The notes under the pieces: model-generated
The model's database searches: none
Told to the model about the DNA's origin: nothing
What the model saw: the letters and a program-made list of their open reading frames with translations, nothing else
Position numbers and translations under genes: made by a program
In this document: one piece after another, positions 37,077-49,584 of the stretch
Numbering within the stretch: position 1 is the stretch's first letter
How the letters are laid out: the number at the start of each line of letters is the position of its first letter
Assembly (NCBI RefSeq): GCF_009730915.1
Contig: NC_052477.1
Location: forward strand, 806,001 to 870,000
Source: Dioscorea cayenensis subsp. rotundata
Taxonomy: Eukaryota; Streptophyta; Magnoliopsida; Dioscoreales; Dioscoreaceae
Reading direction: 5' to 3'
Length of the DNA: 64,000 nucleotides

Positions 37077-38068
37077 AATGATGGAAGAAATGATTAGCAT
37101 CAGAAATTAGAATACATTCATGAGTTAAATTCATCTATTGTGATATGCACCTTATCATGTATAGCTTATTTCTACATTTCTGGGAAATATAGAAATTTGT
37201 ATCAAGTGAAAGAGGATGTTATGTGTTAATTATACCAGCATTTATGTTATTGTTTTACCATACAAAGGGAGTGCATTCAACACATACTTCATGAATGATA
37301 CAAGAAGCAACACAAAAACTTTGGGTCAAATTAGCAGCTATAAATGAATATAGATTGGTTCAAAATAAAAGCAAAACCGGAGTTTATATGAAAATGATAC
37401 AAAGGGTTGCCACCTTGTTGACAAGGTCAACTGATTTTCAACCGTGCATATGTACACAAAGCACACAACAAAAATAACAGGAAACAGACATGTTAAGGAA
37501 TATTAAGCAGTACAAAGATGAAACATTATACAAATCAAGCAACTCTTCTGATGAGGCTCTATAGTCTGATTTGAGTTGACATTAAGAGTAGATATTAAAA
37601 CAAAACTTTTCCATTTAGCTATTTCTAAGTATCTTTGTGACAAGACCTCCAAATTCCAGTTTCTTGCAACCTGTCGCATCACCAAAAACCATTTGGAAAA
37701 AGGCTAGCACAGATATATGCTCTCTAAAGCAATATTAGGTTGGAGATTGAGGGAACATAAGCGAAACAATTTTTTCCTTGTACTCAGACCAAGAAAAGAG
37801 ACAAGCAACAAAATAAAAATAAAAATAAAAAATGGACCGCTCTACTTCAAATTGAGGGAATATCTAAACTAGATTTTCATCCCTTCCTAATGCGTCAAGA
37901 GATTAGTATCTAACTGGGTGTACAATATGAATAAAGGAAAAAGGAATTGTGAAATATCATCAAGAAGCTATAAATTGCAGAAATCTCACCAATTTACATG
38001 AATCAGACAACACAAAATCTACCCGAACAAAAGTTGAGAACTTGTTTTCATACAATTAGGTGAGAAAA
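37077..38068. other. Intergenic DNA between convergent genes
   Basis: Contains the 3' UTRs of the D27-like gene (left) and RH24 (right, minus strand). Nothing else is recognised. Confidence 0.45.
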
Positions 38069-41000
38069 CTAACGATCCCATCCTGATGGCCGTTTTCTTT
38101 CCCGTGGTCTATCCCTGGAACTGCAAGGAACCAAATTTATATAAAATCAAAAAGCTGATATTTCATAACATTTACAAAATAACACATGGCATCAGTTAAT
38201 CAAAATAAAGAGTTTATCATGTATTAAGAAGAAAGAGATGGGCAAAAATTTGCTTGTATTTTACCAAAACACCAGAAAACCGGGCTTCTTGTATTGTTTT
38301 CTTGTAATCAAATTTTCCAGATTGTAATTAATATAATCTAAATAAGCTATCAAACTTACAGGCTTATAGACAAAGAAACAATTCCAAGCCATCAGAAACT
38401 CACCTTTCAGGAATTCTCTGATTTTCATTGTCCCTGGTGTTTCCTGCTGGCGGCCCAGAGGAAAAAGAAGGTGCTGGCTGCGCCTTGTATGTGTCACCAC
38501 CAATAGATCCACCAGAAACAAAACCCTTTAGAACTGGCCTAGAGTTACTTGCCTGATTCCTAGAATCACTTTGGGAACTAGATGAGGCAGAAACAAAATT
38601 GCTTTTGAACTGTGCCATCATCCCAGTTTTTAATGAATTAACAGTAGCTGATCGACTTGGAACAGATGGAGATGTCGTATTACTTGGCCCAGGATTATAA
38701 CCAATACCCATACCATAGTCAACACCACGAACGCCTCGCCCACCTCCACCTCCACCTCCACCTCCACCTCCACCTTTACCTCTCCCGCTACCTTTTTTCC
38801 CACCTACACAAAATTTTCAAATATTGACATAAGACTTTTAAAGTGGAATGACAGACTTCTGGTAGCCCATGCAGGCCACTGAAACTAATTGCCTTGCAAC
38901 ACATTTATATAAATAACAAACAACATAAGGAGTCCTCATAAATCTGCTTCACTGCTCGGAAACAGATAATACATACCAGAACCTTTTCTTGCATCCCGCT
39001 TAGATTTAAACCTTCCATCCTGGATTTTAAAAGAGAGTCAAATGCAAATATCATCACTATGAAATATATAACATTGATGCTTTTTATGTATATAAACCAC
39101 AGAACTGGAGAAACAGCATATTGTTAAAGGAGAAGAAGCTGTCGAGATAATGTACAACAATCAAGACAAGATGACAAAGTTGGAAAAATATGAACTTATG
39201 AACTTATGAGAAAAGGCAAGACTCATGGCAAATTATTAATAGAATTTAATATGCACCATCACAAATTATTCCCCTTCATATGCAAAACAAGATCTCACAT
39301 TTCATATGAAAAGAGAAATAGATGCAATGAATTTAAGCATCAGTGCGTCACATCAATAAAAGTAGAAAAAATAGAACAAAATTCACAAAATCCTACCTTC
39401 ATAGCAAGATCCATCAGCTCACTCGACACATTTTGCCCAGCAGCAACCAAGCTGTTAACCAGCTCACCAGCAAATCGAGCTTCTTTTTGTGTGATAAGTG
39501 TGTAGGCAGTCCCATCTTTATCTCCAGCACGGCCTGTTCTTCCTATACGGTGGACATGCATATCCATATCTCTTGCTATATCAAAGTTAACAACAGATTT
39601 GATTGACTTGATATCAAGTCCTCGTGCAGCAACATCAGTTGCAACAAGAACATGGTAGATTCCAGATTTGAACTTTTGCAATATGTCCATTCTAGATGCC
39701 TGGTCTTTGTCACCATGCAAAGCTGCAACTTTAAAATTTCTTTCAATCAACTTGCTTTCTATATCATCCACTGTAGCCTTTTTTGATGCAAACACAAGGA
39801 CATCCCCATCATCAATCATCTCAGGCAACTTCTCGAGAAGCCAAGGCATCTTCTCAGCATCAGAAGGAAGCACATTAATGACTTGAGTGATGTCCTCATT
39901 GGCCCTTCCAACCTCACCAACTGTAACTCTGATGGGATCTCCCAGAATTTCTCTGGCAAGTCGTTCAACTTTGTAAGGCATGGTTGCAGAGAAAAGTAAA
40001 GTCTGTCGGTCTGGCCTAATCTGCCCAACAATAGATCGTATCTGTGGCTCAAACCCGAGATCAAACATCCTATCAGCTTCATCAAGAACTAAATAAGTTG
40101 CCCTTGTCATTGTTACCGCCTTCATCTTCAGCATATCAATTAGTCTCCCAGGGGTAGCAACAACTATCTCACAGCCTGTCTTCAGCTCTTTCAATTGGTC
40201 AAGTTTAGACATCCCACCATACACTGCAGCAACCCTAATTCCATCATTCTTAGAAAACTTCTTCGCTTCTAGATAGATTTGATGAGCCAACTCTCTTGTG
40301 GGAGCACATATGACACCAATTGGACCTTCTTCTTTCTCAAGTTCAGGCTGATCCATGATATGCACAATCATAGGAAGTACAAAAGCTGCAGTCTTGCCAG
40401 ATCCAGTTTTTGCAATGCCAATAATATCTCTTCCTGAAAGAATAATGGGCAGAGCCTGGCATTGAATTGTCGTCGGCTTTTCATAACCTTGCTTTTTTAT
40501 TGCATTCATCAATGCTGGGGAAAACCCACAATCTTCAAAAAGTTTGATTGGTTTTGGCACATCAAAACCAGAAACACGTATAGCTAAGCTTTTCCGATAT
40601 TCAGCGACATCCTGCTCAGTCATTCCTAAAACAAAATAAAGTGTCAGAATTCAGTAGGTGCCAAATTCAAAAAGTCTGTAATTGCTCAGTTGACAACCTT
40701 GTCAAAAATAACCATGTAATACCTTCAACCTAATAAAAAATCCCAATTAATCATGCAGATCCTGTGATTTCTTAAGGATGACTGAAGTACTTAACGCAAT
40801 TTGATTCTGGATAAACTATATTTCCTCGGCATCGCTTGGCTCCATACCACGGAATGCTGATGAACTAGAATTTGCTGACAGTTTGGCCAGATGTGCATGC
40901 TCAAATCCTGCCTTATTGCTTTTCCACAGAGGAGTAGAGCTCCCCAACTGGATTGTTGATGCTACTGATGAAGCAGGCTTAATTTTTTTGAGCTAGTCTA

Positions 41001-42232
41001 GAGTTGTTCTAGTTTTGTTGCTTTTAGCTTGTGCTCAGTTTGTCCCAAAAAAAAAAAAGCATGATTCTAACGGGTAACAGTGAAACTACAAATTTGGTTT
41101 ACAGAAGCAAGGCACCAAGGCAGGGGCAAGGCATATGCTCATTAGCAGTTTGGTACAGAGACTGTGTACTAAATTATTGCACCTGATTCTAGAGATGACA
41201 AAAGATGACTTATTTCCACTTATTTCCCCCAACAAAGCAGTGACATCAGCAAATAAATTTAGCAGATCAAGCAGCAATGAAGAAGATGAACAGAAGAGAT
41301 TCACTATTGGTGCACAGCTCAATTGTAGTCTAAAACAATCTGCCCATCAAGCATTAACTAACTATACTGATTCCACTCTTAATTAAGCACGTTAAGCATA
41401 AAAGATACCCAGCTATACAAAGATGATCACTGTGAGATCTACAAGCAGCAATGCAAGTGAACAGTGTATCACTAGATCATCCAAACATATCATAATTCGA
41501 AGTGCCAATGAACCACACTCTGGATAATCCTAAACACTGTAGGAATCTATAATGCAATCAAAACCAACAGATACTTGTGGTCCTCGGACATAATAAATCT
41601 CAGCAGCATCAAAAATCCATATGAAAATGCGAAACAATAACAACACGAAAGAACTAGATCTTACCAGAAATTGAGGGCTTTTCTTCATAGAAATCCTTAT
41701 TAAAGGGTTCATATTCAATGGCACTATGATCCAGAGCCAGGATCGGCTCAATCTTCCGCTTATCAACGACAATTGGGTTGTCATCCGAATCATACTCAAC
41801 CAATCCAGCATCCACAGCCTTGGCAGCAGCATAGACCTCCTCATCCGAATTATACCCCGCGTGCAAGGCCTCTGAAGCCAAGGCCAAGCCAACGTCTTTC
41901 TTAGATCTCAGAAAGCTCTCAACAGGGTCGTCCTCGTCCTCATCCTTAAACCTCTCACCCTTTTCCTTAGGTTGAACAGAGGGGGGAGGTGGCGCGCGGA
42001 TCTCCTCGTGGATGCCCTCCATGAAGGCGTCAAGGGGATCGATCTCTCCATCGCCATCTGGAGCGGAAGGGGCAGGGTCGGGGTTGTCGTAGGCGATGTC
42101 GTCGAGGTCTTGGTCGTCGGAGAGGTCGTGGGAGGGGGCGTAGAGGCGCTGAGGGGCCTGGGAGCGCTCGAAGGAGTACGTGGATGGGCGGTTGATGCCG
42201 AAGCCCTCGAAACCGAACTTGCGCTTAGACAT
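38069..42232 (-). CDS. RH24: DEAD-box ATP-dependent RNA helicase 24
   Basis: Five exons on the minus strand (42232-41665, 40625-39397, 39019-38977, 38803-38404, 38120-38069) join in phase to 763 codons. The start MSKRKFGFEGFGINRPSTYSFERSQAPQRLY and the block YNSDEEVYAAAKAVDAG are diagnostic of RH24, the plant relative of human DDX42. Helicase motifs are complete: AKTGSGKT at about 261-268, PTREL near 298, DEAD at 371-374, SAT at 402-404 and HRIGRTGRAG at 549-558. A Gly-rich run (GKGGGGGGGGGGGRG) coded by (GGT GGA)n and a Ser-rich tail ending in RPRERKRPSGWDR follow. RH24 relatives act in nuclear RNA metabolism, with splicing likely by homology. An in-frame ATG at 42313 would add 27 residues, but the canonical family start favours 42232. 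Intron 1 holds a LINE fragment. Confidence 0.97.
40801..41058 (+). mobile_element. LINE 3' fragment with RNase H-like C-terminus, in RH24 intron 1
   Basis: A ~64-codon frame, antisense to RH24, reads ...IPRNADELEFADSLARCACSNPALLLFHRGVELPNWIVDA... and ends at a TAG near 40996. It resembles the end of the RNase H-like domain in plant LINE polyproteins. A short 3' UTR then ends in a run of about 12 A at 41047. It differs from the zf-RVT/GTGGTTTATCCAC LINEs elsewhere in the window, so it is a second LINE lineage. A host RNase H-like pseudogene is an alternative, but the A-tail favours retrotransposition. Confidence 0.6.
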
Positions 42233-43488
42233 GGCTGTAAACCTAATTAGGGTTAGGGTTTCGAGGGACGAAGGAGGAGCGCTGGAGAGGAGACGACGAG
42301 AGGTGGGGGTCATATATTTAAAAACCTTTCGAAATGCATTTTTTATTTTTACATAAAGAACCTTAGAATCAAGAAAATTACAGAAACAATTTATCCATTG
42401 CTCCTTCTCTATAAGGCACCCTTCAGTTTATAGAAATTACATGTAGCCATGGCATTTTTGCATAGAAATCCCTTTTTTTTCCCTAACATAACGGTTAAAT
42501 CGCTAAAAAAGTTGGTACATGCACAAGTCTTGGTGGAATTAGTGGGGCCAAAACTTATACACACATAAACGTTGAAATCACCTGCACACAACCACTACTC
42601 ATATTTATAAAAATATGTACTCACATTTCTAAAAATGTGTCTTTATTTATGATTTAAATTCTCATTACTTGTGAAAGATTATAATAGTGACTCAATTGCC
42701 AATAAATTACTTTGGTTGTTATTTTTAGACTACATAAATATCTTTACCGATCAACATTTGTTTTTTCTTTTTTTTTTCAGGAATCAGCGTCACATTTGAT
42801 TTTTTTTGTTTTTGTTTTTTTTAAATGAATATAGCTCTTTGATCTTTTTGCAAAGAACTCCCAATATTTTTTTGTTTGTATAAATAACTTCTCTGTAAAT
42901 TTTTCTTTTTAAAAAAAGCCCCTGTACTTATTTGATAAAAGACATCAACCCACAATGGCTTTTTTGCACAAAAACCATGTAGTCTTAGGGAATTACACAT
43001 CCGCTATGCTTGACTTTTTCACATAATAAGTCCTATAATTTTCTCAAGATACATATCAGGACCTTTTCCCTTATAAGTGCAGATAAGCCACAGCTACAGA
43101 ATATATCACTGCTTCAGGAAATCCCAAAGATGCCAGAAGCCATTACATTTACCAACCTAAGTCATCCTTCCATGGAGACAAGGCATTTCTCCCCATGCAC
43201 AAAAACAAGCAGCTTAATTTGTCTAGCTAACATTAATGGGGAAATTAAAGGTTGAAAAAAAAAATCATTTGGTAAATTTATCATATATCCATTAATTCTC
43301 CCTTCCAATTGGGCTTGTAGTTAAACAATATAATGATAGGATAATTAATTAGTAGCAATTCTTTCCAACAAAAATCATAGAGAACTTAAACTAATACCAT
43401 TACTTCTTGGGATTAGTACATCCATGAAAATATAAGAAGGATAAGAAGCAAATCTTTCCAACAGAAATTACAAACAGCAAAAAAAGGT
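42233..43488. other. Intergenic DNA upstream of RH24
   Basis: The first ~80 bases are the RH24 leader, including AACCCTAACCCTAA-type sequence on the gene strand (near 42245-42262), a telobox-like element common in plant housekeeping promoters. The rest is AT-rich with no recognised gene. Confidence 0.45.
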
Positions 43489-44916
43489 TCAGTTGGGAGG
43501 GTGAACATATGATAGTAGAACAGAAAATAAAGTCTGAATAATCTTCAAACTAAGGAGCATGAATGTTGCTATGAAAAAGTTTATTGCCCAGGGATTACTA
43601 AAATAATCCCTGACCAAAGTTGCTCTCCATCTGTGCTGATCAGATAAGCAGAATTTAGTTAAGTCCTTGAACACTTCTTCCAGCTTTTCATAGTTGATGA
43701 ACTGCTTTTCATAGTTCAAGTTACAGCACAGTCCATTGAAGAACACAACCACATCCTTGTGACTGCCTTGATAACCCTCAATAATGTGGTTGTCCTGGAG
43801 GATAGCTACGTCCATGTGAGTGCTGATGAGCCTGTGCATGAATGCAGCATAACAAGTGATGTAATTTCCTGCACCGGGGCAGCAATGCTCAAAAGCCATC
43901 AGGTTGCGAAAGTTGGACATTGTGTGATTGTATAAGCTGATCTGGGGGATCTCCAGGATGCCTTTTTCAAACTTCACATCTAGGAAGCACATTGGATCTT
44001 CTCTTTTCCCTGAATATATATTATCCCAGCTTCTTGTAGCTCCGTGGCAGTTGGTATATTGTCAACTGGGAAGAATCTTGATCCCTGAAGACAATAGAGG
44101 ATTAATGAAAGAAAGTCAAGAAATACATCAGAGATACATCTTTTAAGCAAGAAACTAAAGCATGCCTTTTGCTTAGGACTGGGAGTGAGATTCATGTGGA
44201 ATAGATGAAGAAGATGGTGTATTTCAACATCATCAGGAAACATTTGTAAGGTGCTCATGCTTAGACTTGTGGTGGTGCAAATGAGAGCTAGATTGGGCAA
44301 AGTAATCAGTGGAGGCTCATTCTTGTCCTTTGTAGAGATCCCTGGGATGATGGTGCAGTCAAACAACTCCTGAAGGATAAAGAATGGGATTTGGTTCTCC
44401 AACAAGAGCAAATCATTAAAAATCAGAGGTAATTTCCACATCTCATCAAATATTACTTCATTTTCTTCTTTCAAAGCTAACTTGATGAAAAGCTCAAGGA
44501 TGAAGCAGCCATCCAGCACCAAGGTTTCAGCCAAGTCATCTGATTCAAGTCCAAACTTCTCTGAATACATTTTCCGCACTTGAGGCTCAGAAGCACGGGC
44601 TATTTTGAGCCACTTTTGCAGCTTATTATCTTGGTGACGATTGATGAGGCTAAGAAGGAACAGCCACTTGTATCCTCCATTGGCAATAGTTGAGTTTTCT
44701 TGCTATGGTAGGGACCAATGGAGATGACCTTTGGGTCATAAGAGCCTCCATCAACTTCTCGGATTGATGGAATTACATATTTTGTGTATGGTGCAGGTTT
44801 GCTCTTTCTCTAATGATTTGAGCTCAAATGACTTGAGCTTCGATCTTCTCCATGTGTGTAACCACATCATCAACCTCTACTTCTTCTATTTTGTCTGGTG
44901 CTCCAACTTCTGCCAT
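43489..44916 (-). pseudogene. DUF247 (UPF0481) protein pseudogene 1
   Basis: Nearly full-length DUF247 gene on the minus strand from ATG at 44916 (MAEVGAPDKIEEVEV...VVTHMEKIEAQVI) to the normal C-terminal transmembrane end (YFSNPWAINFFIATFMLL...). The coding sequence is broken: a stop follows residue 30, the frame shifts before REVDGGSYDPKVISIGPYH, shifts again after LLPME (into YKWLFLLSLINRH), and once more between TATELQEAG and CFLDVKFEKGILEIP. The longest open parts are 44579-43980 and 43992-43489. Intact relatives have one ~450-residue frame with a DUF247 domain and one C-terminal membrane helix; some grass members determine self-incompatibility. I call it a pseudogene; sequencing error cannot explain all breaks easily. 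It is the best preserved of three related copies here. Confidence 0.85.
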
Positions 44917-45949
44917 CTCTCTCTGTTTATGTCACTGTGTGTGATATTGAACTGCATGAGTAGAGTGTCATGGTATATAGGCGTTGAACATGCTATATTA
45001 CAGTCTTGTGACCACTGGCTTGGAACCGGAGGTATTTAATTTGCTCTTGTAGAAAGGTTTTGGAAAAGTGTTTGTGGATAGGTGCAAATATCTAGAAGAG
45101 AATACATTAAATGTTTGGTTAAGTTAATGATGATGATTCAAATCTTTTGAGAAAAATCTGCATGGCTGCATAACCTGCATTTCTATCAGTTCTCCACTCT
45201 TGCCATGCATTAAAGAACCTTTTCCATTAACATGTTCTTTTATTTTTATTTATATTTCCCATACTTGTCCTTGTTTCTTTGCATGTATTTGGCTTCCATA
45301 AAAATATTTTGACGCATTGGGAAGGGAGGCCATTCATGTGCAGATATTAGTCTTTTCTTTTTTTTAATAAATATATATATATATATATATGAATGAATCA
45401 TATTGCTATCAACGGTCTAATACTGTTAAATAAACAATGTTAATGTTGTTATGAATAGTAGCACAGTGAAAAATGTGATACACATTATTTTAATCTTAAC
45501 TGTTCAATTTTGTGCATAGTATTTGAAAAAATCTAAACTGTTCAATTTTATTTCCACTACACCTACAACAACCAAATTATAAACCAAACTAAAACTAATG
45601 AACTCAATTAACCCATGATATGTCTCACTACAGCATTATGTTTGCTACTGTGCTCAACTGCGGACGTTCTACGAACGTCCACAGTTGATCTTTTCTCTGT
45701 TTATATATTTGTTGCTCATTAGTAAAAGTGGAAAATTTGTTTGGCTTGTATTACTGTGTCTTAGCATAAATCTCGCAAGTATTTATGCTTAACTTTTGGG
45801 TATAGACCGCTGCCAGCTTTTTTCCAAATGGTTTTTTACTGATGCAACAGGTTGCAAGAAACTGAAATTTGGGCTTTTGTTACAAAGATTTTCATATATA
45901 TAGCTAAAATTATAAGTTTTGTTTTTAATGTCCATTCTCAATGTTAAGT
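44917..45949. other. Intergenic DNA with a strong hairpin
   Basis: AT-rich. An (AT)n run lies near 45370-45390. The palindrome at 45654-45688 is described separately. No gene is recognised. Confidence 0.45.
45654..45688. repeat. Perfect-stem hairpin
   Basis: TCAACTGCGGACGTTC, spacer TAC, GAACGTCCACAGTTGA: about 15 of 16 positions pair. Such short GC-rich stems are often the ends of collapsed MITE-type elements; a terminator-like role is not expected in a plant nuclear genome. Confidence 0.7.
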
Positions 45950-46925
45950 CAATCCTGGAGTTAGAAGTGTTTGTCTCCAAGAGGATACCTAATGAGTAAC
46001 TTAATAGTAAAACAACCATCAACTAAATGCATCATAATATCCAATTTAGTCCATTTATTATTGTCAGTCTGTCTCTTTAGTCCCTCTATTATAATTTGTT
46101 CTCTGTCAATCTCTCTATTAATAAACAACCATCAACTAAAAAAATCGTAATGAAATCATCATTATCAGCCGAAAACTTCCCTGAATACATTTTTCGAGCT
46201 CCATCTATTCCGGTTGGATGAAGAGAACCTTTTCAAAACCGTAAAATAATTTTAATAGACAATAATCTTCATATCTCAAGAACCCAACATTGGTTAGCTC
46301 ATTGAAGTGGATAGTCACCCTTTCTAGATTATTAGGATTGCTTTCAATATTCCCGTGGTCTTAAAGGATAGTAACATCCTTAGGTGTGATTGACTTTATC
46401 CATAAAAGTAGCATAACTGCTATAGTGACTTCCAAACATGGGCAACATTGCTCATAAGCTAGCAGATTATGAAACATTATAAGTGTCACAACTCCTACAT
46501 CTCCAATGGTAATATGAAGAATTTCCATGATGTCATTTTCAAACTTCACATCAAAGAAGCACATGTTTTTTGGATTCATTTTCCTCTGCTTGAATTTTAT
46601 CCCTGCTTCTCAGAGGACTGTTGGGCTAGGTATAGTTCTTTGGGTACTGGAACCAACATCCTCACCAAATTAAATAGACTCATGATTCCTCCTACAAAAA
46701 CAACTTAGAAAATTAGACAATAGTAAGACAAAGAAATCAATGATGGTTAGCCACAACTTGCTCATAAATTGCTAGGAAAACTAATGCGTGAGAAAGGCTA
46801 AGGTTCAGCCAACTACTGATTCGACATGAGAGAAATCTTCAATAAATGAAACAAGTGTTGTATATCAACGTTACTTATTGACTCGGGCATTTTGTCAAGA
46901 CTCCCACCGGTGATAAAACTTAAAT
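45950..46925 (-). pseudogene. DUF247 pseudogene 2, partial and rearranged
   Basis: On the minus strand: FITGGSLDKMPESISNVDIQHLFHLL (near 46910), CFFDVKFENDIMEILHI (46560), FHNLLAYEQCCP (46480), ILKDHGNIESNPNNLERV (46360) and VGFLRYEDYCLLKL (46290). These correspond to the middle and C-terminal half of DUF247. An N-terminal-half piece (LVDGCF...) is repeated at 46000-46120 next to an inserted CTCTATTATAATTTGT-type sequence. Multiple frames and stops; no intact protein. It shares its layout with the copy at 46926-48231, so the two arose by tandem duplication. Confidence 0.75.
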
Positions 46926-48231
46926 TTAGTTCATCTATTATAGTTAGTCTATCTCTTTAGTTGCTCTATTATAATTTGTTCCCTGTCAATCCCTCTATTA
47001 ATAAACAACCATCAACTAAATCCATCGTAATAAAATCATCATTTTCAAGCGAAAACTTTCCCGAATATATTTTTGGAGCTTCATCGATTCCGGTTGGTTG
47101 AAGAGAACCTTTTCAAAACCGTAAATAATTTTAACAGATAATAATCTTCATACCTCAAGAACCCAACCTTAGTTAGCTCATTGAAGAGGATAGCCACCCT
47201 TTCTGGATTACTAGGATTGCTTCCAATGATCCCGTGATCTTGAAGGATAGTAACATCTTTAGTTCTTGGGGCCTTAAAACCAGCATCCTCACCAAATAGA
47301 ATAGACTCATGATTTCTCCTAAAAAACAACTTAGACAAAGAAACCAATGATGATTAGCCACAACTTGCTCATAAATTGCCAAAAGAACATAATGCGTAAG
47401 AGAGGCCGAGGTTTAGCCAACTCTTGATTCGGCACGAGAGAAATCTATAATAAATGAAGCAAGTGTTATATATCAACATTACTTACTGACTTGGGCATTT
47501 TGTCAAGTCTCCCACCAATGATAAAACTTAAAGCAAGCACTATTAAAGTAATGAGGGGCTGGTTGCTGTCTTCGAAATGAAACAAGTGATTAATTGAGGA
47601 GTCAAACAAAGCTTGTAAGACAAAAAAAGGTATATGATTTTCAAGTAATATAATATCTCTACGTAAAAGAGATGTCTTCCAATTCATATCCTGGTGTTGG
47701 AAGTGTTTGTCTCCAAGAGGATACCTGATGAGTAACTCAATAATAAAACAACAATCAACTAAAAGTATCATAATACCCAATTTAGTCAGTCTGTCCCTTT
47801 ACTCCCTCTATTATAATTTGTCCAATGTTAATTCTCCTATTAATAAAACAATTATCAACTAAAAGCATTATAATAAAATCATTATTATCAAGCAAAAACT
47901 TCCCTAAATAAATTTTCCACTCTCGAGGAGCCTGAGGGAGGACGACATCCACCAACTTGTCCAATGAGATCTCTGGCATACGGTCGAGGAGTCCTTGCAT
48001 GTAGAACCATTTAATAGTCTCCATTGGAAGCAACTGTTCCTTATTGTGGTGGAAGGGGCCGATGGGAATGATTTCGGGGTCAAAATCATTTGCAGTTACT
48101 CGGCGTATGAATGGAATGATTTGATAAATTGTGCATGACTCTTCATAATATGGGGTTTTGGGGACAAGGCTAAGTTTTCATTGTATTGAATCTACAAGTG
48201 GATCCATATCTATCTTTATCTCGTTTGCCAT
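46926..48231 (-). pseudogene. DUF247 pseudogene 3
   Basis: Starts at ATG 48231 (MANEIKIDMDPLVDSIQ, then an in-frame stop) and continues CTIYQIIPFIRRVTANDFDPEIIPIGPFHHNKEQLLPMETIKWFYMQGLL..., which are typical N-terminal DUF247 blocks. The stretch around 47780-47900 (DFIIMLLVDNCFI) recurs at 47740 (LLVDCCFIIELLIRYPLGD) with a short foreign insert between. The middle (LLRRDIILLENHIPFFVLQALFD, 47650) and C-terminal parts (47380-47080) follow with frameshifts. All landmark blocks are in family order, but no continuous frame remains. Confidence 0.8.
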
Positions 48232-48852
48232 TTTGTCTTTTTTTTTCCTATATTTTTCTGTTCTTCTTGTTGAGAGAAAATGAAATCTTTGCTTTCTTCT
48301 TGTCAAGAGAAAATGAAATATTTAGATTGGCATTCTTGTTGGTGGAGGCTCGTCTTGTAACATTAGCATCCCATTTTTTTTTTTCCATAGAATAGGCATG
48401 ACATTGATTTAGGAAACTGGTTGGGAAAAGAGGACCAAAATTGAAATTTTCAATATGTGAATAAAAAAAATTGACTATTATCTCTGACTTTATCATGGTA
48501 AATTAGGTAACAGAGAGGAAGGTGGAACCCTAGATAACACCAGAAAAGTCCGTCGTTTATTAATTATTTCTTGGTTAAGAAGTAACAAGCTTGAACATTT
48601 TTTAATGTTTTGGTTTTTAGATCATAGTGAAAAAGCCCTATACTATTTTAAAATAAGACCAGTTGGGATCATCTTTTGTTTTGCATGTAAGGAGAAATGC
48701 ATTTGTCTATTCAATAATTAAGATTGGCAAGACCACTCACTTTAAACCGAAATAAGTAGTTTCTAGATTTTTAATGAAATAATAATGTGGCATTCCCACT
48801 CATAATATTTATATATTTAAGTTGTATAAAATATATAAAGCACCTTACAATT

Positions 48853-48938
48853 AAAAGAAGATGCTAACTGTGCCTTGCTTGTATAAGTCACCACCAATGG
48901 ATCCACCAGAAACAACCTTTAGAATTGACCTTAAGTTA
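48853..48938 (-). pseudogene. Captured RH24 exon 4 fragment, copy 1
   Basis: About 85 bases match RH24 exon 4 at 38465-38548: AAGAAG(A/G)TGCT, GCCTTG, GTCACCACCAAT, GATCCACCAGAAACAA, TTTAGAA and TG(A/G)CC landmarks lie in identical order. The segment carries a 3-base insertion (GCCTTGCTTGTATAAG against GCCTTGTATGTG) and small losses. In RH24 it encodes part of RPVLKGFVSGGSIGGDTY. It has the same orientation as the parent gene about 10 kb away. Too short to encode anything itself. Confidence 0.8.
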
Positions 48939-49584
48939 GGATCCATATCTTTATCTCATTCGCAATTTTGTCTTTTTTTTTTTTGTTCTTACAACTTTCT
49001 ATTCTTCTTGTTGAGAGAAAATGAAATCTTTGATTTCTTCTTGTAGAGAGAAAATAAAATATTTGAATTGGTAACATTAGCATCCCATTTTTTTTCCATA
49101 GAATAGACATGACATTGATTTTGTAAACTAGCTCGGAAGAGGACCAAAATTGTAAACTTCAATATGTGAAAAAAAAAATTGACCGTTGTCTCTGACTTTA
49201 TCATGGTGAATTAGGCAGCAGAGAGGAAGGTGGAACCCTAGAGAACACCAGCAAAGTCCATCCTCTATTAATTGTTTCTTGGTTAAGAAGTAACTTGCTG
49301 GAGCATTTTTTACTGTTTTGGTTTTTAGATCATAGTGAAAAAAACCCTATAATATTTAAAATAAGACCAATTGGAATCATCTTTTACTTTGCATGTACGA
49401 AGAAATGCATTTGTCTATTCAATAATTAAGATTGACGAGACCACTTACACTAAGCCGCTTATATGTTTTTAAAAACAACAAAATAAGTAGTTTTTTTAGA
49501 TTTTTAACGAAATAATAATGTGATATTGCCACGCATAATATTTATATATTTAAGTTATATAAAATATATAAAGCACCTTCCAAT

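Noticed and set aside
41972-42250. 92-codon frame on the plus strand opposite RH24 exon 1
   Set aside because: The antisense strand of a GC-richer coding exon; its Val/Gly-rich content has no homology, while the minus strand is clearly RH24.
42233-42313. Upstream in-frame ATG for RH24
   Set aside because: RH24 proteins begin with MS(K/N)RKFG; the extra 27 residues (MTPTSRRLLSS...) look like translated leader.
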